Source of the DNA: Akkermansiaceae bacterium UBA7331
GTDB taxonomy: Bacteria > Verrucomicrobiota > Verrucomicrobiia > Verrucomicrobiales > Akkermansiaceae
Assembly: GCA_002471255.1 (NCBI GenBank)
Contig: DKPP01000005.1
Span: forward strand, 1-64,000
Length of the DNA: 64,000 nt
Direction of reading: 5' to 3'
Of the stretch, positions 8,916 to 17,809 are shown one piece after another. Position 1 is the first letter of the stretch, and every line of letters starts with the position of its first letter. The position numbers were made by a program, and so were the translations under genes. The notes beneath the pieces were generated by a model. It worked only from the letters and a program-made list of their open reading frames with translations, was not told the DNA's origin and made no database searches.

Positions 8916-9767
8916 TTATTCAAACGTGATAAGATTGATTTCTCCAGGACTACGGAATCTTGGTAAATTGGAGTAGCCTAATCCGGGGCTTAAAAACACA
9001 CCTCGCTGGTTGGGTAAAGCATAATATCCCTTATTCATCGTTTCATCTTTTCCTAGCATAAGAGGTTTCATGAAAGGAATGATGATTTGACCACCATGGG
9101 TATGCCCTGAAAACATAAAATCCCATGCATAATCGTTTAATAAATGTGCCGTTTCCGGTTCATGGCTGAGAACGATAGTTGGCATATCCGATTTAATATC
9201 GGTTTTGAGTAACATGCAATTTTCGGGGAAGAAATCTGCCTCTCGGAAGTCGCCCAAACCGACCAATTTAAGATTAAGGTTTAATCTGGGTATGTTAACA
9301 AAGGTCGTCTCATTTCTTAAAACTTGGAAACCTGCCTGTTTTAAAATGCGCAGTGTATTATCCAGTCTCTCAGTGTCGTGATTGCCAAGGCAAGCATAAG
9401 CGGGAGCCTTAGATGACAACTGCGATAAAAGTCTGATCATGTCTCCTGAATAACGCATTCGATCCATCGCCGAATACAGATCACCCGTAAAAATAACTAT
9501 ATCATAATCAATGTTTTTAGCTTTTTCTACAGCTCGCTCCAGAGCATCCATATTGTTGTGGATGTCGGTGAGGTGTAGCACACGCAAACCTTTAGCCGAT
9601 TCCATACCTTCTTGCTTTATATGTTCTTCCACAAGGCGTGGATAGAGACATTCGTAGCGAGAATTGATCATCAGACCGGCTCCCGTTAGAAACAGAATGG
9701 CTAAAATTATGGTAAATACCTTATTTCGTCGGATAAAAGAAAAAACAGAATGCATGGGAAAGTACAA
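8916..9767 (-). CDS. Membrane-anchored metallophosphoesterase (YkuE-like)
   Basis: A 283-residue calcineurin-like phosphoesterase. An N-terminal hydrophobic helix (VFTIILAILFLTGAGLMI) anchors it in the membrane. The five metal-binding motifs follow in order: LHLTDIHNN, FTGDLYS, CLGNHD, VLSHEPE and FSGHTHGGQI. The pattern is closest to YkuE/LpxH-like enzymes that act at the membrane, possibly on lipid or nucleotide substrates. The first ATG is used; one four codons later is possible. It is probably co-transcribed with the antiporter immediately downstream. Confidence 0.83.
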   Translation of the reverse strand: MYFPMHSVFSFIRRNKVFTIILAILFLTGAGLMINSRYECLYPRLVEEHIKQEGMESAKGLRVLHLTDIHNNMDALERAVEKAKNIDYDIVIFTGDLYSAMDRMRYSGDMIRLLSQLSSKAPAYACLGNHDTERLDNTLRILKQAGFQVLRNETTFVNIPRLNLNLKLVGLGDFREADFFPENCMLLKTDIKSDMPTIVLSHEPETAHLLNDYAWDFMFSGHTHGGQIIIPFMKPLMLGKDETMNKGYYALPNQRGVFLSPGLGYSNLPRFRSPGEINLITFE

Positions 9768-9786
9768 TGTCGATGAACTTGAATAT

Positions 9787-10893
9787 TTAGTGCTGGGGAT
9801 TAAGGATGGCTAATTCTTCATCCAAGAAAAGTCCATTTTCACGGATGAGTTTGCCATCAAAGAAGATTTTACCACCACCAAATGCTTCAGTTTGGATATG
9901 TACGAGATCCCAATGTACTTGAGAATTATTGCCGTTCGGTACAACCGAGTAGGCTTGTCCGGGAGTTAAATGGAATGATCCACCAATTTTTTCGTCAAAA
10001 AGAATGTTGCGGATAGGCTTGTTGATAATGGGATTCACTCCGATAGCAAATTCGCCAAAGTAGCGAGCACCTTCGTCACTATCTAAAATGGTATTTAATT
10101 GCTCAGTTTGATTGCCTGCTTGAGCTTCTACTATTTTTCCATTTTTAACGACGAATGATACATTATCAAAAGGAATACCTTGATAAACAGTCGGGCAATT
10201 ATATGTAATATAGCCATTTACACTCTCTTTATGAGGTGCTGTAAAGACTTCACCATCCGGAATGTTGTATTCACCTGCACAAGGAATGGCCGGCATACCT
10301 TTGATTGAAAATTGAATGTCTGTGTGATCATCTACGATATGCACGATATCCGTATTTTCCATCATCACCTTTAATTTTTCCATAGCAGGCTTCAATGCAC
10401 CATAATCCATGAGACATACATCGAAATAAAAATCTTCGTATTCTTCGGTACTCATGCCTGCTTGCTGTGCTAAACCTTCACTAGGCCAGCGAAGACCGCA
10501 CCAACGGGTATGATTCACACGTTGTTGCAATACGGGAGATAAATGGCGCATGGCTAATTCCATGTTTTTAGCAGGCACCGAGGATGATTCAAAGGCATTG
10601 GAACCACCTCTTATGGCAATATAAGCATCCATATCCTGCATTTCTTTCATTAAATGCTGTGAGATGATTTCATATTGAGCATCAGTAGCCCCAGAGAGCA
10701 TTTCGCGTTGAAGTTTGTTAGAATTCAAACGTAAAAAAGGAATAGCGCCGATGCTTCTAACTTGGCGAAGAAGTGCGATACCCATTTCTTCGGGCACATC
10801 AGTTAATTCGATCAAGATTTTTTCATTTGGTTTTAATTGGGTCGAATATTCGATAAGTTGTTTTGCCAGTGAATGAAACCTTGGATCTCTCAT
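9787..10893 (-). CDS. M29-family aminopeptidase
   Basis: A 368-residue metallopeptidase of the thermophilic aminopeptidase family (AmpS/PepS type). The start at 10893 (MRDPRFHSLAKQLIEYS) matches the usual family N-terminus; the reading frame extends upstream to 10947 without family resemblance. Family pieces include GEYNIPDGEVFTAPH (metal-ligand Glu), GEFAIGVNP, IGGSFHLTPG and the terminal QVHWDLVHI that supplies His and Asp ligands. These are cytoplasmic dimeric aminopeptidases binding two divalent metals. It has its own spacing from the next gene (20 bases), so it may head the minus-strand run down to 6485. Confidence 0.87.
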   Translation of the reverse strand: MRDPRFHSLAKQLIEYSTQLKPNEKILIELTDVPEEMGIALLRQVRSIGAIPFLRLNSNKLQREMLSGATDAQYEIISQHLMKEMQDMDAYIAIRGGSNAFESSSVPAKNMELAMRHLSPVLQQRVNHTRWCGLRWPSEGLAQQAGMSTEEYEDFYFDVCLMDYGALKPAMEKLKVMMENTDIVHIVDDHTDIQFSIKGMPAIPCAGEYNIPDGEVFTAPHKESVNGYITYNCPTVYQGIPFDNVSFVVKNGKIVEAQAGNQTEQLNTILDSDEGARYFGEFAIGVNPIINKPIRNILFDEKIGGSFHLTPGQAYSVVPNGNNSQVHWDLVHIQTEAFGGGKIFFDGKLIRENGLFLDEELAILNPQH

Positions 10894-10973
10894 AGGCTTA
10901 TTAGGCCTTTTTTCAATAGAGTTTGTCAAGTCACAGGCTTGCCACAACGTAAAAATTATGATTCTTTCTCTTT

Positions 10974-11561
10974 ATGTCTAAATTGCCGAAACTAGGGATT
11001 ATGGGCTCAGGCTCAGGTTCAAATTGCCAATCTATTTATGATGCGATTCAATCGGGAGAACTACAGGCTGAAATAGCTGTTGTGATGTCCGATAATCCGG
11101 ATGCTTATATTTTGGAACGAGCTAAAGCATGGGGAGTCCCGGTTGAAGTAATTAATTGTGATGGATTCAAGACAAAGTTTCCTGAGGAATGCCAAGCGGC
11201 AGTAGGTGCTCGAATGAAAGAGTATGGGGTAGATCTTATTTGCTTAGCAGGATTTATGCGACTTGTTAAACAACCATTATTAAATGCTTATCCTGATCGT
11301 ATCTTAAATATTCATCCTTCTTTATTACCGAATTTCCCCGGATTACACGCATGGGCACAAGCTGTAGAAGCCAAAGCTTTAGAAAGTGGCTGTACCGTTC
11401 ATTATGTCGATGCCGGTATGGATACCGGACCTATTTTAGGGCAAGCTGTAGTGCCAGTATTACCTGATGATACCGCCGAATCTTTGCATGCTCGTATTCA
11501 AGTGCAAGAGCATCTTTTATATCCTGCGATAATTAAAAAAGTCCTAAACGAGTTAGTTTAA
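10974..11561 (+). CDS. purN: Phosphoribosylglycinamide formyltransferase
   Basis: A 195-residue cytoplasmic enzyme of purine synthesis, transferring a formyl group from 10-formyl-tetrahydrofolate to GAR. The N-terminal phosphate loop GIMGSGSGSNCQ matches the family. The catalytic triad is visible as N112 and H114 in NIHPSLLP and D150 in DAGMDTGP, with the usual 36-residue spacing between His and Asp. Length is normal. It is divergent from the M29 gene. The folate link with the formate-tetrahydrofolate ligase at 17810 is functional, not an operon. No other pur gene is nearby. Confidence 0.93.
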   Translation: MSKLPKLGIMGSGSGSNCQSIYDAIQSGELQAEIAVVMSDNPDAYILERAKAWGVPVEVINCDGFKTKFPEECQAAVGARMKEYGVDLICLAGFMRLVKQPLLNAYPDRILNIHPSLLPNFPGLHAWAQAVEAKALESGCTVHYVDAGMDTGPILGQAVVPVLPDDTAESLHARIQVQEHLLYPAIIKKVLNELV

Positions 11562-11614
11562 TCATCTTTCGTAATTTAGATGTTTTTATATGACAATATC
11601 GAAATCGACTTTTC

Positions 11615-11642
11615 TTGTCGTTCGAACAATTTGCAGTATAAA
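11615..11642 (+). promoter_or_regulatory. Putative sigma-70 promoter of the FKBP gene
   Basis: TTGTCG at 11615 and TATAAA at 11637 are separated by 16 bases, placing the expected transcription start about 25 bases before the ATG at 11676. Consensus match only. Confidence 0.4.
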
Positions 11643-11675
11643 GATGTCTTAGTCGAATAGAAAGACTCTATAATT

Positions 11676-12506
11676 ATGAAGATAAACCCATCTTTCGCTA
11701 TTATTGCCGCTTCAGCTATGGTGGCTGGTGCGGTGTTCGCTCAAGATGCAGACAAACCTGCCGAGAGCCCTCAACCTAAAGAAGAAACTAAAAACGTGTC
11801 TCCAGAAGAAATGAAATCCGATATCAGCTATTTCCTTGGCTTCCAAAATGGTCGTCAAATGGGCCAAATCCCTACCTTGACCATTGATGATATCGATGCA
11901 GAAAACTTTATGAAAGGCATCAAAGATGGTATGGTAAACAAACCAGCTAAAGAGCAAGAAGCTCTTCAAGCCTCTTTGGCCGCATTCCAGAAATTGATCG
12001 ACCAGCGTATTGCTGAACAAGGCAAGGTAAACTTGGAAGCTAGCAAAAAGTTCATGGAAGAAAACGGTAAGAAGGAAGGTGTTGTAACAACTCCATCCGG
12101 TTTACAGTATAAGGTAATCAATAAGGGTGGCGACACCAAGTATGATGCCGCTAAGAACAAAGAACCAATGTTCACCATCAAGTACAAAGGTACTTTACCT
12201 GACGGTACCGTATTTGACGAAACCAAGGGCGAGGCTATTGACATGCCATTACAAGTGATCCCCGGTTTTGCTGAAGCTTTAAAAACCATGCCTGTAGGTG
12301 CTAAGTGGGAAGTATTCATTCCTGCCGAATTAGCTTACGGTGAAAACTCCCCAGGAGCTCCAATTCAACCTAACAACGCTTTGATTTTCGAAATCGAGTT
12401 GGAAGGTATCAAAGAAGCACCTGAACCATCCGGTTCCCCAATGCAAATCAGCCCAGAGCAACTTCAACAAATGCTCGAAGCTCAACAGCAACAACAAGGT
12501 AAGTAA
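11676..12506 (+). CDS. Secreted FKBP-type peptidyl-prolyl isomerase (FkpA/Mip-like)
   Basis: A 276-residue protein with a signal peptide ending in VAGAVFA. Residues about 40-130 resemble the helical FKBP_N dimerisation domain (SYFLGFQNGRQMGQ). Residues about 150-250 are the catalytic FKBP domain, with YKGTLPDGTVFDET, QVIPGFAEALKTMPVG, PAELAYGE and PNNALIFEIELEGI. The residue usually Trp in the VIxGW motif is Phe here, which is seen in active homologues. The tail is rich in Gln and disordered. It should act as a periplasmic proline isomerase and chaperone. A strong terminator follows. Confidence 0.92.
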   Translation: MKINPSFAIIAASAMVAGAVFAQDADKPAESPQPKEETKNVSPEEMKSDISYFLGFQNGRQMGQIPTLTIDDIDAENFMKGIKDGMVNKPAKEQEALQASLAAFQKLIDQRIAEQGKVNLEASKKFMEENGKKEGVVTTPSGLQYKVINKGGDTKYDAAKNKEPMFTIKYKGTLPDGTVFDETKGEAIDMPLQVIPGFAEALKTMPVGAKWEVFIPAELAYGENSPGAPIQPNNALIFEIELEGIKEAPEPSGSPMQISPEQLQQMLEAQQQQQGK

Positions 12507-12534
12507 TCTTATCTGACATTCTTTTTGAATAAAC

Positions 12535-12572
12535 AATACGGCAAGCGGATATTCCTGCTTGCCGTATTTATT
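12535..12572 (+). terminator. Intrinsic terminator after the FKBP gene
   Basis: AATACGGCAAGC pairs with GCTTGCCGTATT around a 10-base loop, followed by TATTTTC. Twelve perfect base pairs. Confidence 0.85.
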
Positions 12573-12664
12573 TTCTCGTAAAAACTATCACGTTTTAGTG
12601 ATCCCCAATTTAATGATTTGTATTCTTATAGGGTTTTGTTATTTTTGGCTTAATTAAAGTTCCT

Positions 12665-13867
12665 ATGACTGCCAAAATGAAATTTCCTAAAGGTTCTGCG
12701 CCTAAGAATAATTATGGCGAAGCCCTCTCTCCTTTGAGTTGTGCTTTACGCGGTAATAATTTGATTGAGGTGCAACGTATATTACAGGATGGTTCTTTCG
12801 ATACATCTTATGATTACTATGATGATGTCTCTAGTAATGAGGGGGCGCAATTATTGCAAGAACATGGAATATCTCTTGATTTTAAGACATATAAGAAGTT
12901 GCGTAAGCGTGGTGTACGGGTTAAAAAACCAACAAACTATAGAGTTAGGTATCATGTTTATCAATATACCTTAAGGGCTATTTACGCATCGATTGCCTTG
13001 ATTCTTTTTGGTCTTATTTGGTTGTGGGGAAACGACTATAAGGTACTGACCCAATTAGATATTTTGCCAAAATTTATGCAAGGCATCAGTACCCGATATT
13101 TTATTATGCTAGGTGCAGATCCTAACTTGAAAAATCATCGAGGGAATACTCCTTTGGCCTATGCGGTTGATGGTGGTTGTATTGGTTTTGCTAATGCCTT
13201 ATTAGACAATGGTGCTGATGTGAATGGGTGTACGGCGATGGGTGGAACCCCTTTAAAGCTTGCTGTTGATAATCAAGATATAGAGATGGTTAATCTATTG
13301 ATAGAGCGTGGTGCGGATGTGCATAGTGCATCAAAATGGGGTGAAACAGCCCTGCACAAAGCTGCTTATCGTGGTAATGTAGATATAGTTAATTTGCTAC
13401 TTGATCATGGTGCAAATATCAATGCCGGTATTTTTGGCATAACAACCCCATTGGTGTGCACAATAAAACCAGGTTCAACCGCAGTGGCAAAATTGTTAAT
13501 AGAAAAGGGAGCCGATATCAATGTACAGCTCGGTGATAATGAAACTTTATTACATTATATGGTTGTATACTGGAATAATTCATTTAATCGTTTCTGTGGC
13601 AATGAGTCTCCTGAATTATATGAGGCAGCCGTGCAAAATCAATTGGCGCTAGCTCAGATTTTGATCGATGCCGGAATCGATGTTAATGTTCAAAACACTT
13701 TTGGGCGTACAGCTTTACATAAGGCAATTATATATAATAATATGCCGATGATGAAGCTGTTAATCCGCAATGCTTCAAACATCAATTTAAAGGATAAAGA
13801 AGGCGATAGTCCGGTGTCTTTGGTTGTGAGTAAAACAAAGATGAAAATGTCGGATTCTGATGATTAA
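12665..13867 (+). CDS. Ankyrin-repeat protein with a central membrane segment
   Basis: A 400-residue protein. One degenerate ankyrin-like unit is at the N-terminus (LSCALRGNNLIEVQRIL), then a single hydrophobic helix (YASIALILFGLIWLW, about residue 112). After that come about six ankyrin repeats from residue 150 with clear signatures such as GNTPLAYAVDGG, GETALHKAAYRGN and GRTALHKAIIYNN. No signal peptide is present. Such proteins bind other proteins; a partner cannot be named. The membrane helix dividing the repeats would place the two repeat blocks on opposite sides of the inner membrane. Confidence 0.85.
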   Translation: MTAKMKFPKGSAPKNNYGEALSPLSCALRGNNLIEVQRILQDGSFDTSYDYYDDVSSNEGAQLLQEHGISLDFKTYKKLRKRGVRVKKPTNYRVRYHVYQYTLRAIYASIALILFGLIWLWGNDYKVLTQLDILPKFMQGISTRYFIMLGADPNLKNHRGNTPLAYAVDGGCIGFANALLDNGADVNGCTAMGGTPLKLAVDNQDIEMVNLLIERGADVHSASKWGETALHKAAYRGNVDIVNLLLDHGANINAGIFGITTPLVCTIKPGSTAVAKLLIEKGADINVQLGDNETLLHYMVVYWNNSFNRFCGNESPELYEAAVQNQLALAQILIDAGIDVNVQNTFGRTALHKAIIYNNMPMMKLLIRNASNINLKDKEGDSPVSLVVSKTKMKMSDSDD

Positions 13868-13931
13868 TGAAAAATTTACAATAGGATAATGGTTATCTAG
13901 ACACCGTAGCCTGTCCCTTTGCGACTCTTAC

Positions 13932-13953
13932 AGCGACAAAAAGGCCTGTCGCT
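13932..13953. terminator. Small hairpin between convergent genes
   Basis: AGCGACA and TGTCGCT form a perfect 7-bp stem around AAAAGGCC. It lies between two convergent genes, but no good T-run follows on either strand, so terminator function is a weak inference. Two near-copies of GCCTGTC sit on either side of the stem region. Confidence 0.35.
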
Positions 13954-13976
13954 ATACATTATTTTGGGAATACTGA

Positions 13977-14687
13977 TTATAATTTCTGTTTCAAAAAGAT
14001 ATTAGTGCGCAAAGGATGTTTATTCCATGAACAGCTAAAATATTCATTTTTATTAGTATATTCACCTTTATATGGAGTAGTCATGTCGGCATGATCATTT
14101 CGAATGATATTAACTATAGATATCCCTTTTTCGCGTAAATCTTTTGGTAAATATTTCTTTTGTATTTTTCCAATAAAAAAAAGTCCCTCAGATAAAGTAA
14201 AAAGTATCAAAGCCGGGGCGATATATAACGTTTTAGGTATTTGTGGATACATCTCGGAGAATAAAATATATAGGGCAACGCCTCCAAATAATGCACAAAC
14301 AACCCAAAACTCTTTAACCGAAAACCATGTAGTACATGTGTGGGATGTATAAGTAGACGTACCATTTCCGTCTTGAACCGTTATTTGATATTCTCCATCT
14401 GAAGCAAGAGAATTTGTTCTCACTATTGAAATAAGATCCGTTGCTTTTTTAATTTTATTTTGACGATGTAAGATTTGTAAAAAAAGAAAAATATTTCTAA
14501 GGTCGCTACGTTTTTTATTTATTTTCATAGACAACCACATTGCAAAATAGAAGATTATACCAATAATAAATAATGATATAATAACATCATATATGGTGAT
14601 ATTTTGAATATCAAAACGTAGCAATGATGAGGCTAAAGTAAATATAGTACAAAAAATAACATTTTTGATAAAAAAGATTTTTTCCAT
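13977..14687 (-). CDS. Hypothetical membrane protein, DUF3592-like
   Basis: A protein of 236 residues with four predicted membrane helices in two pairs (around residues 5-22, 30-50, 125-142 and 150-170 from this start). The soluble stretch between the pairs (SIVRTNSLASDGEYQITVQD) and the C-terminal stretch resemble DUF3592-type domains; this is a weak match. The reading frame runs further upstream, but the first part is merely the translated tRNA-Gly gene. The start is therefore placed at the ATG at 14687; an ATG at 14759 cannot be excluded. The region is more AT-rich than its neighbours. The function is unknown. Confidence 0.5.
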   Translation of the reverse strand: MEKIFFIKNVIFCTIFTLASSLLRFDIQNITIYDVIISLFIIGIIFYFAMWLSMKINKKRSDLRNIFLFLQILHRQNKIKKATDLISIVRTNSLASDGEYQITVQDGNGTSTYTSHTCTTWFSVKEFWVVCALFGGVALYILFSEMYPQIPKTLYIAPALILFTLSEGLFFIGKIQKKYLPKDLREKGISIVNIIRNDHADMTTPYKGEYTNKNEYFSCSWNKHPLRTNIFLKQKL

Positions 14688-14813
14688 AAACTTTGTAATT
14701 ATCTTAAAATATACATGTTTGCAATAGATAGTCAATATCGAAAAGTCTATCCATTTCATCGGAAAACAAAACAAAACTAACGATTTAAAAAAATAAACAA
14801 AATTATACAAATA

Positions 14814-14840
14814 AACAAAAAAAGCACTCAAATGAGTGCT
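14814..14840 (-). terminator. Terminator of the tRNA-Gly gene
   Basis: On the minus strand AGCACTCA-TT-TGAGTGCT is followed immediately by TTTTTT, 12 bases after the tRNA 3' end. A textbook intrinsic terminator. Confidence 0.88.
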
Positions 14841-14852
14841 GCTTAAACAAAT

Positions 14853-14927
14853 TGGAGCGGATGATGGGATTCGAACCCACGACATCAACCTTGGCAAGGT
14901 TGCGCTCTACCCCTGAGCTACATCCGC
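14853..14927 (-). tRNA. tRNA-Gly (anticodon GCC)
   Basis: Read on the minus strand the gene folds as a full cloverleaf. The acceptor stem is GCGGATG/CATCCGC and the D arm is GCTC...GAGC. The anticodon stem CAACC/GGTTG encloses loop TTGCCAA with anticodon GCC, and the T arm is GTGGG-TTCGAAT-CCCAT. The discriminator is T and CCA is encoded. It has its own promoter and terminator, so it is a single-gene unit. Confidence 0.97.
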
Positions 14928-14972
14928 TTTATTCGTTGTTTGCTTCGGCCTGGTGGCGTCTGCGTGCAACGA

Positions 14973-15000
14973 AGTATAGTGATTTTTTTATTTTTGGCAA
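14973..15000 (-). promoter_or_regulatory. Putative promoter of tRNA-Gly
   Basis: On the minus strand TTGCCA and TATACT are separated by 16 bases, about 45 bases before the tRNA 5' end. Both hexamers match sigma-70 consensus at five of six positions. Confidence 0.6.
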
Positions 15001-15115
15001 GAACTTTTTGATGTTTTTATCGTAATTTTTTGGATTATTTTTACGATATTTCTTAAGTTATTTGCCGAGAGTATCTTATCGAATAGAGTTTTTCGCTCGG
15101 AATCTTTTCTGACTT

Positions 15116-15844
15116 TTAAACTCCTTTAGCTAGGCGTTCGGCTAGCGCAACAGGAAGGCCTGCATCGATAATTCTCTTCTGTGCTTCTTGTAAATCGTAT
15201 TCGACTCGGCGAAAGTACACGGCATTCGTGTCGGAGTCATAGACTGCATAAGCAGCGCGCCAGTCGTTGTCTCTTGGCTGACCTACCGAGCCTACGTTGA
15301 TAAAGTATTTTTGTGCCGGATCGGGGCAAAAATCAGTAGCGAGATATTCTTGAGCGCTTCCTTGCTCGAAAATGAAAATTTTAGGCACATGGGTATGTCC
15401 ATGGAAGCACATATTGGTGAATTGGAAATTGAAATTCGAAGTGGCATCAAATTTATTGACGATGTAGTGCCAAAGAGCAGGTTGGTCTAGGGTAGCATGC
15501 ACGATAGTAAAGGGCGGTACATTCCGCACCATTCGCAATCTTCTAAGCCATTCTTTCTGTTCTTCGGATAACTGTTGTCTAGTCCACATGAGGGCCTGAT
15601 AAGCGATAGGATTCATGCCCTTTGGGTTGGAATCACTGGCGGCTTCTTCGTCATGGTTGCCTTTGATAATCGGGCAATTAAGAGACTTAATGATTTCCAA
15701 ACATTCTGAGGGATTGGCATTATAACCTACAATGTCCCCTAGACATGCAATTTGATTGCATTGTAAATGTTCTATATCTCTTAATACGGCCTCTAGTGCG
15801 GGCTGATTTGCGTGAATGTCACTTATAATAGCAGTTCTGCTCAT
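15116..15844 (-). CDS. Cytoplasmic metallophosphoesterase (YfcE/ApaH-like)
   Basis: A 242-residue calcineurin-like phosphoesterase with no signal or membrane segment. Motifs in order: ISDIHANQPALEAV, LGDIVGYNA, IKGNHDEEA, IVHATLD and CFHGHTHVPKI, covering all metal ligands. This sub-group (DNA-repair/YfcE-like phosphodiesterase) has no settled substrate. It lies 49 bases after the TPR-like gene and is the last member of a minus-strand run starting at polA. Confidence 0.85.
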   Translation of the reverse strand: MSRTAIISDIHANQPALEAVLRDIEHLQCNQIACLGDIVGYNANPSECLEIIKSLNCPIIKGNHDEEAASDSNPKGMNPIAYQALMWTRQQLSEEQKEWLRRLRMVRNVPPFTIVHATLDQPALWHYIVNKFDATSNFNFQFTNMCFHGHTHVPKIFIFEQGSAQEYLATDFCPDPAQKYFINVGSVGQPRDNDWRAAYAVYDSDTNAVYFRRVEYDLQEAQKRIIDAGLPVALAERLAKGV

Positions 15845-15893
15845 AGTTTAATGCTGGTAAGCTATGCTAGTTGATGATGTAGTATTTGCCAAG

Positions 15894-16856
15894 TTACTTT
15901 TGTGGCTGTTTGGTTTCATTTGTTGGTAGTAATCTTTTGATCTGTGAGGGTATCATTTTTTGTTCGTTGAGTTTTGCCTCTTTTTCCAACTCATCTAATT
16001 TAGCACGTACTCCGTTGGTAGGGAATCTCATGTTACCGTAGAGTTGGTTTGTTAATTGAGCGATGGCTTGCTCTTTATCGGGGAAAAGTACGTTAAAAGG
16101 AATGCGATCTTTTTCCGGTATATCGAGTTTGTTTTCTAAGGCAAAGATGTTACACGTAACGCTTGGGACGTGGTTTGTCGGGTCTTTAAAAAGCTTGAGA
16201 CCTAGGGTAAGTGCTTCCCTAGATTGAGATGGTACACGTGCCAGTGCATAGAATTCTTTACGTTGTGTTAATTCCGGAGCTCCTAATTCGACTGCAGCAT
16301 GATAGGCCTGGGCCGCTTTTTCAAAATCGGGGTGGCGGTAAATATCACTGAGCATATCCCCATATTTTGACTGTAGAATCCAGACGTCGGGATTTTTTTC
16401 GATGCTTTTTTGCATGAAATGGCGACCTTTCTTGATCCATTGCAAGAATCCTTCTTTCTGTTCGATCGGGGTTAGATTGGGGTCAGACTTCACTTGAGAA
16501 GAGGCGTTATATGCCATGTGCCAGGCTCCGGTTTCCCAATAATAATTATTGTTGGGTACGAGAGAGGTCATTTGTTTATAGCGTTTTTCCAGATACGTCC
16601 AATTATTAGACATAAATTGCTCAAAGGCATCGACGCTTAGCATGGCGGCGACAAGGCTACGCAGCCCACCCAAGGTGACGAGAGCCAATTGTTGTTCCAA
16701 TTGATCTTCGACACCTAAATAAGTGGTTTCAGTTAAGAGATTTGCCTTATGTTCTTGGGTAAGAATGTGATTTTGGAATGGCAATTTCACCAAGCCAAAG
16801 AGAGCGATGGCTATAAATGTAACGGAATAAGTTTTAATTTTTGGTGAAAGAGTCAT
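15894..16856 (-). CDS. Membrane-anchored TPR-like hypothetical protein
   Basis: A 320-residue protein with one N-terminal membrane helix (YSVTFIAIALFGLVKLP) and no cleavage site, so it is probably anchored with the bulk in the periplasm. The body shows TPR-like helical pairs, for example KAAQAYHAAVELGAP and the preceding DVWILQSKYGDMLSDIY. The C-terminus is rich in Lys, Glu and Gln. I do not recognise a named family. It sits 13 bases after the panE-like gene, so the two are likely co-transcribed. Confidence 0.6.
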   Translation of the reverse strand: MTLSPKIKTYSVTFIAIALFGLVKLPFQNHILTQEHKANLLTETTYLGVEDQLEQQLALVTLGGLRSLVAAMLSVDAFEQFMSNNWTYLEKRYKQMTSLVPNNNYYWETGAWHMAYNASSQVKSDPNLTPIEQKEGFLQWIKKGRHFMQKSIEKNPDVWILQSKYGDMLSDIYRHPDFEKAAQAYHAAVELGAPELTQRKEFYALARVPSQSREALTLGLKLFKDPTNHVPSVTCNIFALENKLDIPEKDRIPFNVLFPDKEQAIAQLTNQLYGNMRFPTNGVRAKLDELEKEAKLNEQKMIPSQIKRLLPTNETKQPQK

Positions 16857-16869
16857 TTTGGTGTGATTC

Positions 16870-17787
16870 TTATTTGATCTGAATTCTTTGACGAATATCT
16901 AAGTCAAGTTGTTCCCAATTTGGAATGGATGCACCTGCTTGTCTTGCTTTTGCTAAAGGGGCTTCCCAAATGGCATGATATTCAATCGGACGACCTTCAT
17001 TGTAATCAACGGCGCTGGATGGAATAAATTCTCCCATTTTTTCCGTGCGCTCAAGGTGAAAGCTCACCAGATCTGTCGGCAATTTGTAACCACGAGCTGC
17101 GGCTGAGGCGACCACTTCTTCCATGATTGCCTTTGCACGTTGCACTTGGTCCGGACGTTTATATAGCTCTGCGATGCTGATGCCACCTAGCGCGAGGCAA
17201 AGTCCGTTAAATGGGATATTCCAAACGAGCTTATACCATTGGATTTGCTCGGCAATATCAAAGCCTTTAGCCGGTACATGGGCTTGTTTAAATAGAGTAG
17301 CCAATTCTTGAGCTTGTTGGGATCCTTGAGGAGAAGGAATAAATGGCGCAAATTGTATATTGCCCCCTTCCAAATGTTTGATATGACCGGGCTCGTCTCT
17401 CATGGCGCAGATGAAACAAAGCCCTACGTAAATTTTTTCTGCAGGAATGATTTCAGCTAATTTTTCCGCATTACCCATGCCATTTTGTAAGGTGGCTACG
17501 ATGGTATTTGGTCCCATCATTGGGGGAATGGCTTTAGTGAGCTGATCATTGGCTGTGCTTTTTAATGCTACTAAGATCAAATCTACCGGCCCGACCTGAT
17601 CGGCGTTGGTATAAACTTTGATATGGGGCAATTGTATGTCACCATTGATGCTCTTGACTTCGAGACCATGTTCCTTGAGATAATCATATTCGGAGCGAAC
17701 AATGTATGCAACATCGTTGCCGGCTTCTTGTAATCTGGCTCCATAATAGCACCCGAGTGCTCCTGCTCCTAAAATGGCAATTTTCAT
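16870..17787 (-). CDS. panE: 2-dehydropantoate 2-reductase-like oxidoreductase
   Basis: A 305-residue NADPH-dependent enzyme. The N-terminal Rossmann motif GAGALGCYYGARL is exact for ketopantoate reductases, and the middle contains LVALKSTA and TLQNGMGN. The C-terminal helical domain carries W-N-I-P-F-NGLC with the conserved Lys just before it (WYKLVWNIPFNGL), and later the SS-x-x-x-D motif (IPSSAVDYNEGR). It would reduce ketopantoate to pantoate for coenzyme A synthesis. Paralogues with other 2-keto substrates exist, so the symbol is tentative. It lies 22 bases after fhs. Confidence 0.82.
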   Translation of the reverse strand: MKIAILGAGALGCYYGARLQEAGNDVAYIVRSEYDYLKEHGLEVKSINGDIQLPHIKVYTNADQVGPVDLILVALKSTANDQLTKAIPPMMGPNTIVATLQNGMGNAEKLAEIIPAEKIYVGLCFICAMRDEPGHIKHLEGGNIQFAPFIPSPQGSQQAQELATLFKQAHVPAKGFDIAEQIQWYKLVWNIPFNGLCLALGGISIAELYKRPDQVQRAKAIMEEVVASAAARGYKLPTDLVSFHLERTEKMGEFIPSSAVDYNEGRPIEYHAIWEAPLAKARQAGASIPNWEQLDLDIRQRIQIK

Positions 17788-17809
17788 TTTAAGTAATGGT
17801 GTGTGTATA

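Noticed and set aside
14688..14897. N-terminal extension of the minus-strand frame ending at 13977
   Set aside because: The extension is the translation of the tRNA-Gly gene and its terminator (start MPRLMSWVRIPSSAP), a common artefact. The gene is started at 14687.
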